Positions 46,677 to 55,568 of a stretch of 64,000 nucleotides of DNA are shown piece by piece. The notes under the pieces were generated by a model. It was not told the origin of the DNA. It saw only the letters and a list, made by a program, of their open reading frames with translations, and ran no database searches. The DNA lies in contig NZ_LR743509.1 in the NCBI RefSeq assembly GCF_902712875.1, positions 3,238,001 through 3,302,000 of the forward strand. The letters run 5' to 3'. This DNA is from Hyphomicrobium sp. ghe19. GTDB taxonomy: Bacteria > Pseudomonadota > Alphaproteobacteria > Rhizobiales > Hyphomicrobiaceae. Position 1 is the first letter of the stretch. Each line of letters opens with the position of its first letter. The translations under genes and the position numbers were made by a program.

Positions 46677-47501
46677 GTGGATCTAACCATGAGTAACCGC
46701 CAATGGCAGGGCGAAGGCCAGCAAAGGAAAACGTCCGATGCCGCCGAACCCTTTCCATGGCTCGCCGCTCTGTTTGAACTCACCGCGCCCAAGGAATTCG
46801 ACGCGGCTGCCCTCGCTGACCTGCGCGAACAGTTCCTGCGCTGCGGTTATGTCAAGCTGCCAGGCTTCCTGACGCCCGTCGCCCTAGAGTTCCTCAAAGC
46901 CGAGCTCGACCGCCTCGAGACCAGTGCGTCGCGCCGGGCCTTCGAAATGCCTGGCTACAACACGCCGCGCAGCCTCTCCGTTCTCGGCGGAACGACCATC
47001 AAGGCCCAATCCCCGTTTCTGTTCGGTCTCTACCAACACAGCGCTTTGCGCACCTGCGTCGAACGGGTGGCGGGGCGCACCGTCTATTCTTGCCAGCATC
47101 CGGAGGAGTTCATGGTCGCAAACTTGCTCCACCGCAGCGGCGACACCCACGGCTGGCACCTCGATGATCCTGCCTTCGCTCTTGTCCTCTTCATCGACGC
47201 GCCACTCGAGGGGCAAGGCGGTGAGCTGGAAATGATCGCTAACTGGACCGATATGTGCCGCCGCAAGGGCCGGCGACCGGACGAAGACATCACCGATCTC
47301 ATCGCCTGGGCTGCCGAGAACAATCTCATCGAACAGAACCATCACGCCCCAGGAGACGCCTACCTCCTGCGCGCCGACATCAACCTGCATCGCGTCAGGC
47401 CGATCACTGGTGCAGACACACGCAGATCCGTCTTGAACCTCGCCTTCCAGGCCAACTCAACGGCCAAATACTCACAAACCGCAAACCTCCTATACGCCTA
47501 A
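46677..47501 (+). CDS. Phytanoyl-type Fe(II)/2-oxoglutarate dioxygenase, copy A
   Basis: Cytosolic non-haem iron oxygenase, 274 residues. The iron facial triad is readable as H-x-D in GWHLDDPAFALVLF plus a distal His in INLHRVRPI, with a conserved Arg in DTRRSVLNLAF for 2-oxoglutarate. The text FLRCGYVKLPGFLTPVALEF is a typical N-terminal entry. GTG start chosen because GGGAGG lies 5 bases upstream; an ATG four codons later is possible. First gene of a rightward operon with the carbamoyltransferase and SGNH genes. An identical copy faces it at 53444-54268. Substrate unknown; an amino-acid-like hydroxylation is plausible. Confidence 0.8.
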   Translation: MDLTMSNRQWQGEGQQRKTSDAAEPFPWLAALFELTAPKEFDAAALADLREQFLRCGYVKLPGFLTPVALEFLKAELDRLETSASRRAFEMPGYNTPRSLSVLGGTTIKAQSPFLFGLYQHSALRTCVERVAGRTVYSCQHPEEFMVANLLHRSGDTHGWHLDDPAFALVLFIDAPLEGQGGELEMIANWTDMCRRKGRRPDEDITDLIAWAAENNLIEQNHHAPGDAYLLRADINLHRVRPITGADTRRSVLNLAFQANSTAKYSQTANLLYA

Positions 47502-47549
47502 TCCACCGCGGGAAAGGTATCGAGACTTGGCTGCTGTCGGGAGACGATC

Positions 47550-49328
47550 ATGAGCGTATTCGTTGGCGTGTCCGCTCACTATCACGACTCTGCTTGCTGC
47601 GTGATAAAGGATGGCAAACTTATCTCCGCAGCCGACGAAGAGCGATTTTCTCGTCTAAAACACGACAGTGCCATTCCCGCGAACGCTTTTCGGTATTGCC
47701 TGCGGGAAGCCAAAGTGAGCATTCAGGACATCACTGCAATCGCCTACTACGAAGATCCCAACAAGAAATTCGCTCGCCAGCTTTGGGCCGGATTGCCTGA
47801 TATTCTTTACCGGCCTGACGCGCGCTTTCGTATCGATCCGAACCGCGCCGAACGCGAGATCCGTCAGGCCCTCGGATATGAGGGGCCAATAGAGTTCGTC
47901 GACCATCATCTTTCGCATGCAGCCAGTGCTTACTATTTCTCCGGCTTTCCCGAAGCCGACATTCTGACCGTCGACGGCGTGGGCGAATGGGCCACCACGA
48001 CTTATGGGCGTGCTGAAGGCAACGCTGTAGACCTTTTCGAGGAGGTCACATTCCCGAATTCATTGGGTCTTCTTTACAGCGCTGTAACCGCCTATCTCGG
48101 ATTTGATGTGAACGATGCGGAATACAAGGTGATGGGGCTGGCCCCCTATGGGACACCCAGGTACCTCGACAAGATTCAACAACTCTTCGCGTCATCAAGC
48201 GACGGCCAGTACCGTTTGGATCTCTCCTACTTCGACTTTGTAAGTGGCGATCGCATGTTCTCCGACAAGCTTTGTGAGCTGCTCGGGAAGCCACCTCGCG
48301 TTCCGGAATCGGATATTGATCAGTTTCACACGGATATCGCCTCCAGTTTGCAAAAAGCCCTGGAGGGCGTCCTGCTCGAAAAGGTCAGATATCTTCATGA
48401 CAAATACCCGAGCGAGCACTTGTGTATGGCCGGCGGTGTCGCACTGAATTGCGTCGCGAACGCCCGTATTCATCGGGAAGGCCCTTTCAAGCATTTATTT
48501 GTCCAGCCTGCGGCGAGTGATTCAGGCGGATCGCTTGGCGCGGCTGCTGTTGCTTGGGCTCGACACGCAAAAGACGGCTCGCGTCTTCATCCTCTTACAC
48601 ACGTCTATCTCGGTCCGTCGTTCTCGAACCTTCAGGTCCAACAAATTGTTGATGCGAGCCCGTTGGGAAAAGTTGCAACTTATTTTCGCGGGGACGAAGC
48701 CGGTTTGGTGGAGGCGACCGCGGCACGATTGGCAGACGGTAAAGTCGTAGGCTGGTTTCACGGTCGCATGGAATTTGGTCCACGTGCGCTTGGTTCCCGA
48801 TCCATCCTCGCCGATCCGCGACGTCCGGAGATGCGCGACCGCATCAACGCTCTAGTCAAGATGCGCGAGGCCTTTAGGCCGTTCGCGCCAGCCGTACTCG
48901 AAGAAAAAATGTCAGATCACTTCGATCTCCGACATACTTCGCCTTACATGCTGGAGACTTGCCAGGTTACGTCGAAATTGGACCTCCCAGCTATAACGCA
49001 TGTCGATGGGTCCGCCCGTGTTCAGACCGTCAACAGGAATGTCAGTCCCCGCTTTCATGCACTGCTGACAGAATTCGACAGGCTGACAGACTGCCCGATT
49101 TTGCTGAACACGTCCTTCAATCTCCGTGGCGACGCCATTGTCATGGATCCGATCCACGCGATGTGGTGTTTCGTGATCTCAAATATCGACGTCCTCGTCA
49201 TGGAGGACTGTCTCATCGACCGATCGGAACGTCCGACGGCCTGGACTGAGATCATCGAAATGTTGGGCGTGCGTAATGCCAAGAAGCGGCAAGTCAGTGA
49301 GCGCGCCAACGTCTACTCGTTCCTTTGA
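47550..49328 (+). CDS. O-carbamoyltransferase, NodU/CmcH family
   Basis: Transfers a carbamoyl group from carbamoyl phosphate to a hydroxyl, via carbamoyladenylate in the TobZ type. The 592-residue product has the Kae1-like N-terminal domain (GVSAHYHDSACCVIKDGKL, VDHHLSHAASAYY with H119/H120/H123, LTVDGVGEW) and the YrdC-like C-terminal part (HGRMEFGPRALGSRSILADP, CPILLNTSFNLRGD). Full length. It follows the dioxygenase by 48 bp and overlaps the next gene's upstream frame. In natural-product loci this family decorates antibiotics or Nod factors; here the acceptor is unknown. One of the better hints that this region is biosynthetic. Confidence 0.9.
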   Translation: MSVFVGVSAHYHDSACCVIKDGKLISAADEERFSRLKHDSAIPANAFRYCLREAKVSIQDITAIAYYEDPNKKFARQLWAGLPDILYRPDARFRIDPNRAEREIRQALGYEGPIEFVDHHLSHAASAYYFSGFPEADILTVDGVGEWATTTYGRAEGNAVDLFEEVTFPNSLGLLYSAVTAYLGFDVNDAEYKVMGLAPYGTPRYLDKIQQLFASSSDGQYRLDLSYFDFVSGDRMFSDKLCELLGKPPRVPESDIDQFHTDIASSLQKALEGVLLEKVRYLHDKYPSEHLCMAGGVALNCVANARIHREGPFKHLFVQPAASDSGGSLGAAAVAWARHAKDGSRLHPLTHVYLGPSFSNLQVQQIVDASPLGKVATYFRGDEAGLVEATAARLADGKVVGWFHGRMEFGPRALGSRSILADPRRPEMRDRINALVKMREAFRPFAPAVLEEKMSDHFDLRHTSPYMLETCQVTSKLDLPAITHVDGSARVQTVNRNVSPRFHALLTEFDRLTDCPILLNTSFNLRGDAIVMDPIHAMWCFVISNIDVLVMEDCLIDRSERPTAWTEIIEMLGVRNAKKRQVSERANVYSFL

Positions 49329-49351
49329 CGCCGTCTGGAAGGAGCTGCCCC

Positions 49352-51430
49352 ATGACCGACCTGCTAGCAAGACAACATATGGCTTCTCGTCTGGCCGACC
49401 TCATGAAGGGCGATGCCAATGCATTGGCGATGCTGCAACTGATGTGTCAAGGCAAGGCGAATGACGCAGCAAAGAATGCAGAGATATGGACAGGTCCGTT
49501 CAGCTCCCTGCGGGATGACATCTTAGGCTTCGACCGCCCCAGCGAATCAGCAAATCGCGCGATCGGGATTTGGGAGGAAGATGCAAATAGCGGAGACTTC
49601 GTGCGGTCGCGCAAGCATATAGACCTTTGGCGATTTTGCGCGGATGTGGAACGCATCTCGAAGAAATCTGATCGCAAGCGTATCGTCTTTTTGGGCGAAT
49701 CCGTTGCCAGAGGCTTCTTTTTCAGCCCGCTTTACGGTCCGGCGATGGTTCTCGAGCGCCAACTTACTGAGAGTGGCGAGCCCGTGGAGGTAATCGACCT
49801 TGCGCAAAGCAATTGTGGTTCGTGGTGGCTTACCGAAATGGCACGGGCAGCTTGTGTGCTGCAGCCAGACGCATTCGTCGCATTTGCCGGAAATAATTGG
49901 CGTGCCAAGCCATTAGGTGGAACCTCAGTGGAGGCTTTCTCTGACGGTGTGCTGTTATCAGAAGATGGAGGGGTGGCAACGCTGATGGCGCGGCAACGCG
50001 CGCGCGCTTGCGATATCGCAACCGAAACCATACGTGAACTGGCGCGCATTGCGAGCGAGGTCGGCGTTCCACTCATCTTTGTTGTGCCCGAAATCAATCT
50101 TGCGGACTGGAATAGTTGCCCGGCAGGAACGCTCGATGTTCCGCTGATGTCCAATGATCACGCTGTACGTTGGATCGCGGCTTATACCGACGCCAAGCGC
50201 ATGTTGGAGGCCGGGCACCTCACCAATGCGGAAAGGTATGCGCGTGAGGCTATCGTGTTGGACGGAGGCGCCTCGTCTTGCAGCCTCGAACTCCTCGCTC
50301 GAATTCGCCTGGAGCAGAGCAATTCAAGGGATGCTTCCTCTACACTTCGGCAGAGTCGCGATGTCAACGACGACACTCGTGTGCTGCCGGGAATTTTCGA
50401 GGTCGTAGCCGATACGATCAGGCGCGTTGGCAATGAGGAGAACGTTAAGATCGTGGATTTGCCACGCATTTTCGAAAGGCATTATCGCAACGAAATGCCG
50501 GGCCGGACTCAGTTCCTGGACTATTGCCATCTGACCGCAGAAGGCATCCAGATTGCAATGGCAGCGACTGCTCAGGCTATCAAGGAAGCAATGTTGCACG
50601 AGACGGCCGAGCTGGACGATCTCATAGCGCTGGCTCCGGCACCCATGTCCGAGCAAGAAGGTTGGGCGCATTTGCTGGCTGGTGTTCACAATGCGCATTG
50701 GGGCCAGGAGCCGGAGATTTGTCGTTATCACTTCCGGCGTGCCGTGACATGCCATCCCGCACTCGGCGACCGTAGCGTACCTCTCATTTTTGACGCGTTC
50801 CGGCACGCGGCGCCATCCGTGTGGATCTCAGGTTTTGGCGAGCTCGTCGAGCACCAGATTGCCTCTACGTACCTCATGGGCTTTGGCTTGATCTCGCGTG
50901 GTTTGATCAATGAATTTCCCATGCTTGAGGCCATGCAGGCAGAATTTCCGGAGCTACAAGACAGGCAGCTCGATCCCGACTTCGCTTTGGGTCTGGTGCG
51001 CGAAATTGATTTGCTTCATCCGCATTGGACGCACCTCATGGATGCCAACAGGTGGTTCCGCAGGTCGTTCAAGGCCGCTTACGAGACGGAAAGTGTTTTC
51101 ACATTCGTTTGCACAGAGACCGAAAACCTTGAGCTTAAGATCGAATGCAGAATTCCCGGCGCCCTGGAAATCGGAAATGTAATCATTGACGTCAATGGTA
51201 CCGAGGTTGGTTCGGTTGAGGTGAAGGGCGGATGGTGCGCCGAGACCCTTGCCGTCAGCAAGTCAATTCTGACGCGTGGCTTGAACCGGATGACTATCCG
51301 TTGGCCCAACGTAAACCGACAAGACATGCGCAAGCGCGTTCGCGAAGATTTCGAAGCCGGTCAACGAGCAGACACACGCACGCACTTTGGCCAACTCCAT
51401 GACCTGACGCTTGCAATCGCATCAATCTGA
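49352..51430 (+). CDS. SGNH-like hydrolase/transferase with C-terminal beta domain
   Basis: A 692-residue protein. An SGNH-type core is suggested by RIVFLGESVARGFFF (nucleophile S117 in GES), a GNN in FAFAGNNWRA-like block III and a DxxH in FLDYCHLTAEG near residue 390. The middle (about 200-350) includes an insertion with AGHLTNAERYAREAIVLDG, which reads like TPR helices; the end (LELKIECRIPGALEIGNVII, RGLNRMTIRWP) looks like a beta-sandwich. ATG chosen with GGAAGGAG upstream. No signal peptide. It pairs with the carbamoyltransferase in one operon and may load, release or acylate the product. I cannot name the family with confidence. Confidence 0.6.
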   Translation: MTDLLARQHMASRLADLMKGDANALAMLQLMCQGKANDAAKNAEIWTGPFSSLRDDILGFDRPSESANRAIGIWEEDANSGDFVRSRKHIDLWRFCADVERISKKSDRKRIVFLGESVARGFFFSPLYGPAMVLERQLTESGEPVEVIDLAQSNCGSWWLTEMARAACVLQPDAFVAFAGNNWRAKPLGGTSVEAFSDGVLLSEDGGVATLMARQRARACDIATETIRELARIASEVGVPLIFVVPEINLADWNSCPAGTLDVPLMSNDHAVRWIAAYTDAKRMLEAGHLTNAERYAREAIVLDGGASSCSLELLARIRLEQSNSRDASSTLRQSRDVNDDTRVLPGIFEVVADTIRRVGNEENVKIVDLPRIFERHYRNEMPGRTQFLDYCHLTAEGIQIAMAATAQAIKEAMLHETAELDDLIALAPAPMSEQEGWAHLLAGVHNAHWGQEPEICRYHFRRAVTCHPALGDRSVPLIFDAFRHAAPSVWISGFGELVEHQIASTYLMGFGLISRGLINEFPMLEAMQAEFPELQDRQLDPDFALGLVREIDLLHPHWTHLMDANRWFRRSFKAAYETESVFTFVCTETENLELKIECRIPGALEIGNVIIDVNGTEVGSVEVKGGWCAETLAVSKSILTRGLNRMTIRWPNVNRQDMRKRVREDFEAGQRADTRTHFGQLHDLTLAIASI

Positions 51431-51554
51431 GATAAGGCCGCTCGGCTAAGAGAGGGAGAGGGCGTAAGAGCTCTCTCCATCCCATGCTCGCCGTGTAAAT
51501 CACGGGCATGTCGCAGCCAAGCGATCGCGGCCGCAAGGTTCGGGGATTGGTTCT

Positions 51555-52835
51555 CTAGGCTTGTGATGCGGTACGTTTCGCCAGGAGTTTGGACAGGCGA
51601 GCCGCAGTAAACCCTGCCCCAGCAGCAAAACGCATAACGGGACCCAAGGACATTGCTGAAATGGGACCGATGAAAAATAGCCCGGGAATGGAGGATTCAA
51701 AATCGCCGGACAACCGAGGGGTTGAAGCGACGACTTTCAGCCTTTGCAATATATCCGACGAGAGAAAGTCCAACCGCTCAACATCCATCTTGTAGCCGGT
51801 TGCTGCAATGACATGATCCGCAACCAGAATTTGCTTGTCCCCACTGTCCGATACGAGTGTCAGATGTACCTTTCCCTGGCGCGCATCTGCTGCCTCTATT
51901 CGATGGCCTAGAAGCCGTGAGACGGCCTTCGACCTCTCTTTCATGAACCAACCGCCGGATGGGCCAAGGAAGGTATTCACCGTCCGTTGGCGAACCCCGT
52001 CGGGGAGTTGGCGAAATACGCCGGGGTAGTTCGCGCAAATATAGTTAGTCCAACCCGGACCTATGCCTGACATGGGGCGGAAAACGCGATCCCACAGCGG
52101 CCTTTCCAGGCTCTCTTCGATACCAAATTCAATCTGCTGTTTCCGCGCCACTAAAACGGGCTTTCCACCCGCCTCATGGATCAACGTGGACATATCGATC
52201 GCCGAAGAGCCCGCTCCGATGACGGCCACGACAGCATCGCGGAAGCGGCGCAGATCAGTGTGTTCGCCACTGTGAGAGACAAATGCCGTGGGGCATCCCG
52301 TAAGCTCCGCTGGCATTCTGCGGAATTTTTCCAAGCCAACACCGACGATGACGTGGCGAGATTTAATGTGGGTGCCGTCATCAAATCGAAGGCGGAATTC
52401 GTCCCCTGCCACCGATAGCTCTGTGAGGCGGGCTTCGTGGACGTCCGGCACAAATCGGTCCTTAAAGGCCATTGCATATTGGCAAAATGTTTCGACCTTC
52501 ACTGGCAACCCAATGTCGGCGTATGGAATTTTGCGTTCTGCGCAATAGTGGCCAATAGTGAAGGCTCGTTTCGGATCATAGAGCGTCGACGAATACCCTG
52601 TAGATTTTAGGCACATTCCACGAGGCATGTTCGCCAGCCAGCTTTTCATTGGCGAGCCAAAAATGCGGAACTTCGTGCCTGATTCACGTAGGTGCGCCGC
52701 CAGCGACAATCCATAAGGACCGGCGCCGATTATCGTGACCGGCACGTTTTCTTCCGGGAGTGGTGGGCTGATGCCCGGCTGCGGAGTGTGCATAGGGTCG
52801 AATGCTATCTTGGGCTCTATTCCAGATCTAATCAT
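51555..52835 (-). CDS. FAD/NAD(P)H-dependent monooxygenase-like protein
   Basis: Flavoprotein of the class B monooxygenase type (lysine/ornithine N-hydroxylase-like). The 426-residue product has an FAD-binding GxGxxG in VTIIGAGPYGLSLAAHL (about 32-48), an NADPH-binding Rossmann motif VVAVIGAGSSAIDMSTLI (about 203-220) and the ATGY motif VIAATGYKMD near 345. Start supported by GGAGG upstream. Second in the leftward operon after the GNAT gene, convergent with the SGNH gene. N-hydroxylation of an amino-acid substrate is plausible but not shown; a simple NAD(P)-binding oxidoreductase is the alternative. Confidence 0.8.
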   Translation of the reverse strand: MIRSGIEPKIAFDPMHTPQPGISPPLPEENVPVTIIGAGPYGLSLAAHLRESGTKFRIFGSPMKSWLANMPRGMCLKSTGYSSTLYDPKRAFTIGHYCAERKIPYADIGLPVKVETFCQYAMAFKDRFVPDVHEARLTELSVAGDEFRLRFDDGTHIKSRHVIVGVGLEKFRRMPAELTGCPTAFVSHSGEHTDLRRFRDAVVAVIGAGSSAIDMSTLIHEAGGKPVLVARKQQIEFGIEESLERPLWDRVFRPMSGIGPGWTNYICANYPGVFRQLPDGVRQRTVNTFLGPSGGWFMKERSKAVSRLLGHRIEAADARQGKVHLTLVSDSGDKQILVADHVIAATGYKMDVERLDFLSSDILQRLKVVASTPRLSGDFESSIPGLFFIGPISAMSLGPVMRFAAGAGFTAARLSKLLAKRTASQA

Positions 52836-52872
52836 GGTGCCTCCGAAACGCTTGATACCCTGTGAGGAAACG

Positions 52873-53439
52873 TCAATTCGGATCGCCTGGCCGGATCATC
52901 GCAATATGAGGAATGCGGTCCTCAATGTACGAAAGGCCTTGGGCCACGAATTGAAATGATGCGTAGAAGTCCCGGAGATACAGTTGCGATGATATTTTGA
53001 TAGGAATTCCCGGCTCGGTTTCAGCGAGTTTGCTGATGGCTCTTGCAACGAGCTGCCGCCCAATGCCGAGTCGTCTGCATCGTGAATGCACGACGACCCG
53101 GCCAAAACTTGCATAACCGAGCGCAAATTGGTCCGTGGGCAATGTTCTGAGATATCCCGCGAGGCGACCGTCAAAAAAGCAGAAGAGATGGCTCGCCTTG
53201 AGGTCGCGTCCGTCGATGTCCGTATAGGGAACGCCCTGCTCAACGATGAATATCTGCTGTCGTAACTGGAGGGCAGCGTAGAGCGTGGCCGGCCGCAATT
53301 CATCGAAGCGCATCCAACACCATTCCACCCTTTCAAGCCAGTTCGCGCCTGGCGCGTGGTTAGGCCAGTCGGCAGTGGTCGGCACAAGATTGTGCGGTAC
53401 TTCCAGCATACGCTTTCTCAAATTCCTGATTTCCCCCAC
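52873..53439 (-). CDS. GNAT acetyltransferase, ElaA-like
   Basis: GCN5-related N-acetyltransferase. The 188-residue frame contains the ElaA-like entry MRFDELRPATLYAALQLRQ with FIVEQGVPYTDIDGRDL and the acetyl-CoA loop RCRRLGIGRQLVARAI. GTG start drawn at the frame's beginning, 4 bp after the dioxygenase stop; ATG at 53406 or 53313 would also keep the domain. It is the second gene of the leftward operon. In product clusters such enzymes often acylate amino groups or provide self-resistance. Confidence 0.78.
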   Translation of the reverse strand: MGEIRNLRKRMLEVPHNLVPTTADWPNHAPGANWLERVEWCWMRFDELRPATLYAALQLRQQIFIVEQGVPYTDIDGRDLKASHLFCFFDGRLAGYLRTLPTDQFALGYASFGRVVVHSRCRRLGIGRQLVARAISKLAETEPGIPIKISSQLYLRDFYASFQFVAQGLSYIEDRIPHIAMIRPGDPN

Positions 53440-53443
53440 TGGC

Positions 53444-54268
53444 TTAGGCGTATAGGAGGTTTGCGGTTTGTGAGTATTTGGCCGTTGAGTTGGCCTGGAA
53501 GGCGAGGTTCAAGACGGATCTGCGTGTGTCTGCACCAGTGATCGGCCTGACGCGATGCAGGTTGATGTCGGCGCGCAGGAGGTAGGCGTCTCCTGGGGCG
53601 TGATGGTTCTGTTCGATGAGATTGTTCTCGGCAGCCCAGGCGATGAGATCGGTGATGTCTTCGTCCGGTCGCCGGCCCTTGCGGCGGCACATATCGGTCC
53701 AGTTAGCGATCATTTCCAGCTCACCGCCTTGCCCCTCGAGTGGCGCGTCGATGAAGAGGACAAGAGCGAAGGCAGGATCATCGAGGTGCCAGCCGTGGGT
53801 GTCGCCGCTGCGGTGGAGCAAGTTTGCGACCATGAACTCCTCCGGATGCTGGCAAGAATAGACGGTGCGCCCCGCCACCCGTTCGACGCAGGTGCGCAAA
53901 GCGCTGTGTTGGTAGAGACCGAACAGAAACGGGGATTGGGCCTTGATGGTCGTTCCGCCGAGAACGGAGAGGCTGCGCGGCGTGTTGTAGCCAGGCATTT
54001 CGAAGGCCCGGCGCGACGCACTGGTCTCGAGGCGGTCGAGCTCGGCTTTGAGGAACTCTAGGGCGACGGGCGTCAGGAAGCCTGGCAGCTTGACATAACC
54101 GCAGCGCAGGAACTGTTCGCGCAGGTCAGCGAGGGCAGCCGCGTCGAATTCCTTGGGCGCGGTGAGTTCAAACAGAGCGGCGAGCCATGGAAAGGGTTCG
54201 GCGGCATCGGACGTTTTCCTTTGCTGGCCTTCGCCCTGCCATTGGCGGTTACTCATGGTTAGATCCAC
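53444..54268 (-). CDS. Phytanoyl-type Fe(II)/2-oxoglutarate dioxygenase, copy B
   Basis: Identical 274-residue product to copy A at 46677-47501, inverted. Same iron ligands (GWHLDD and INLHRV). It heads a leftward operon with the GNAT and FAD genes and carries its own copy of the AT-rich leader. Its divergent neighbour on the right is the isopenicillin-N-synthase-like gene, which starts just outside the repeat. Two identical copies mean higher dosage or simply duplicated promoters for two convergent operons. Confidence 0.8.
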   Translation of the reverse strand: MDLTMSNRQWQGEGQQRKTSDAAEPFPWLAALFELTAPKEFDAAALADLREQFLRCGYVKLPGFLTPVALEFLKAELDRLETSASRRAFEMPGYNTPRSLSVLGGTTIKAQSPFLFGLYQHSALRTCVERVAGRTVYSCQHPEEFMVANLLHRSGDTHGWHLDDPAFALVLFIDAPLEGQGGELEMIANWTDMCRRKGRRPDEDITDLIAWAAENNLIEQNHHAPGDAYLLRADINLHRVRPITGADTRRSVLNLAFQANSTAKYSQTANLLYA

Positions 54269-54502
54269 GCACGCCTCCCAATATTTTTATTTTCGCGTTT
54301 TATTATTCCGCAGAAATGCCGCAAATATTGAGGCGTCAAAATGCCATTTATTTCTGGCATTAATTCCGAGACGCCACGCCTAGCTCTATAGACAAGAGTA
54401 TCAATGATGGTCAATATAAAACATCACCAATATGCGATCGGGAATATCTATTCGAATATCCAATATTCAATGTCTAATATATAGATATTTGAATTGCCGA
54501 CG
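53444..54502 (-). repeat. Perfect inverted repeat, right arm (1,059 bp)
   Basis: Partner of 46443-47501. The inner end is exactly the dioxygenase stop codon (TAA), the outer end the shared GAATTGCCGACG. The segment between arms is 5,942 bp and holds four genes in two convergent pairs. Confidence 0.93.
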
Positions 54503-54523
54503 CGGATATAAACGGAGGATGTG

Positions 54524-55519
54524 ATGATTTCGGATGCGATACCCATTATAGACATTACCGCTCTCCGTTTTGGCGATGCCGTAGGCACAAAGCGCGTAGC
54601 GCGCGAGATTGGTGAAGCATGCCGCGATATCGGCTTCTTTTACGTTCGCGGGCACGGAATAAGCAAAGAGCGAATAGACAATGTTTTCAAAAACTCGGCG
54701 CAATTCTTTGCATTGCCGCTAGAGGATAAGATGAAGCTATCCATGGAGCGGCGGAGTCGGTGCTTTCGGGGCTACGCCCCCGTGCTTTCGGAGCTTGCGG
54801 ATGGGAAACGCAATTCATATGAACTCATGGAATTCAGCGTCGATTTTGACGAGTCTCATCCAGACGTTCTGGCCGGAAAGCCGATGCACGGCCCGAACCT
54901 GTGGCCCGACATTCCTGGATATAGAGCTGCGATATCAAACTACGTGGCGGATATGATTGAACTGGGCTTCGATCTTATGCGCGCCATAGCTATTAGTCTG
55001 TCGCTTGAAGACGACTATTTTTACCGGGCCTTTCATGGTCGCTCCTTCTGGCAATTTCGGACGACGAACTATCCGGAACCGGAAGAATTGCGCCGGCTCG
55101 CAGAGCAGAATCCGCAGACCGGGCCAATCGCTGAAATAGAGCGTGGCGACTATAGCTGCGGCGCGCATACGGACTACGGCTGCCTGACGATACTCCTGGC
55201 CAACAGTCCAGGCTTACAGGTGTGCGACCGGCAAGGAAACTGGTTCGATGCGCCGACGATTCCGAACGCCTACATCTGCAACATTGGCGACATGTTGCAG
55301 TACTGGACAAACAATCTCTACGTCGCAACGCGGCACCGCGTCCTTACCGACCGCGCCAGGATATCACTGCCATTTTTCTTTCAACCCGATTTCGACACGA
55401 TCATCGTTCCGGTTCGAGGTGAGCACGACTCCCAAGACAGGAGACAAGAGCCACTAAAGTACGGCCCCTATGCTTTCGATAAATACAAGGGCATCTATCC
55501 CAATTGCCAGCTTCGCTAA
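54524..55519 (+). CDS. Isopenicillin-N-synthase-like Fe(II)/2-oxoglutarate oxygenase
   Basis: Non-haem iron oxygenase of the IPNS/flavonol synthase class. The 331-residue product begins IPIIDITALRFGDAVG and RDIGFFYVRGHGI (DIOX_N domain), then the 2OG-FeII_Oxy core with HxD in CGAHTDYGCLTILL, distal His in VATRHRVLTDRA and the RxS pair RIS for cosubstrate. ATG chosen with GGAGG five bases upstream over an adjacent GTG. Starts 22 bp outside the inverted repeat and is divergent from dioxygenase copy B. Different family from copies A/B, so the locus encodes two distinct oxygenase chemistries. Confidence 0.87.
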   Translation: MISDAIPIIDITALRFGDAVGTKRVAREIGEACRDIGFFYVRGHGISKERIDNVFKNSAQFFALPLEDKMKLSMERRSRCFRGYAPVLSELADGKRNSYELMEFSVDFDESHPDVLAGKPMHGPNLWPDIPGYRAAISNYVADMIELGFDLMRAIAISLSLEDDYFYRAFHGRSFWQFRTTNYPEPEELRRLAEQNPQTGPIAEIERGDYSCGAHTDYGCLTILLANSPGLQVCDRQGNWFDAPTIPNAYICNIGDMLQYWTNNLYVATRHRVLTDRARISLPFFFQPDFDTIIVPVRGEHDSQDRRQEPLKYGPYAFDKYKGIYPNCQLR

Positions 55520-55568
55520 GGCTCTCAATTGAAAACAGACCCGTCTTCTTTTGCTGCTAGGTGTCCTG

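Larger units (their letters stand above)
46443..47501 (+). repeat. Perfect inverted repeat, left arm (1,059 bp)
   Basis: Reverse complement of 53444-54502; paired coordinates add to 100945. Contains an AT-rich leader and the complete dioxygenase gene, ending at its stop codon. I saw no mismatch: all reading frames within the two arms translate identically. No transposase inside. Just outside, the left flank reads ...CCAT and the right ...TCCG before the shared CGTCGGCAATTC. Confidence 0.93.

Noticed and set aside
51448..51479. Possible terminator between the SGNH and FAD genes
   Set aside because: GAGAG/CTCTC arms are low-complexity with a long loop and no T-run; not convincing.
46443..54502. 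Composite transposon with the 1,059-bp arms as insertion sequences
   Set aside because: Arms encode an oxygenase, not a transposase; no terminal inverted repeats within an arm and no target-site duplication visible.
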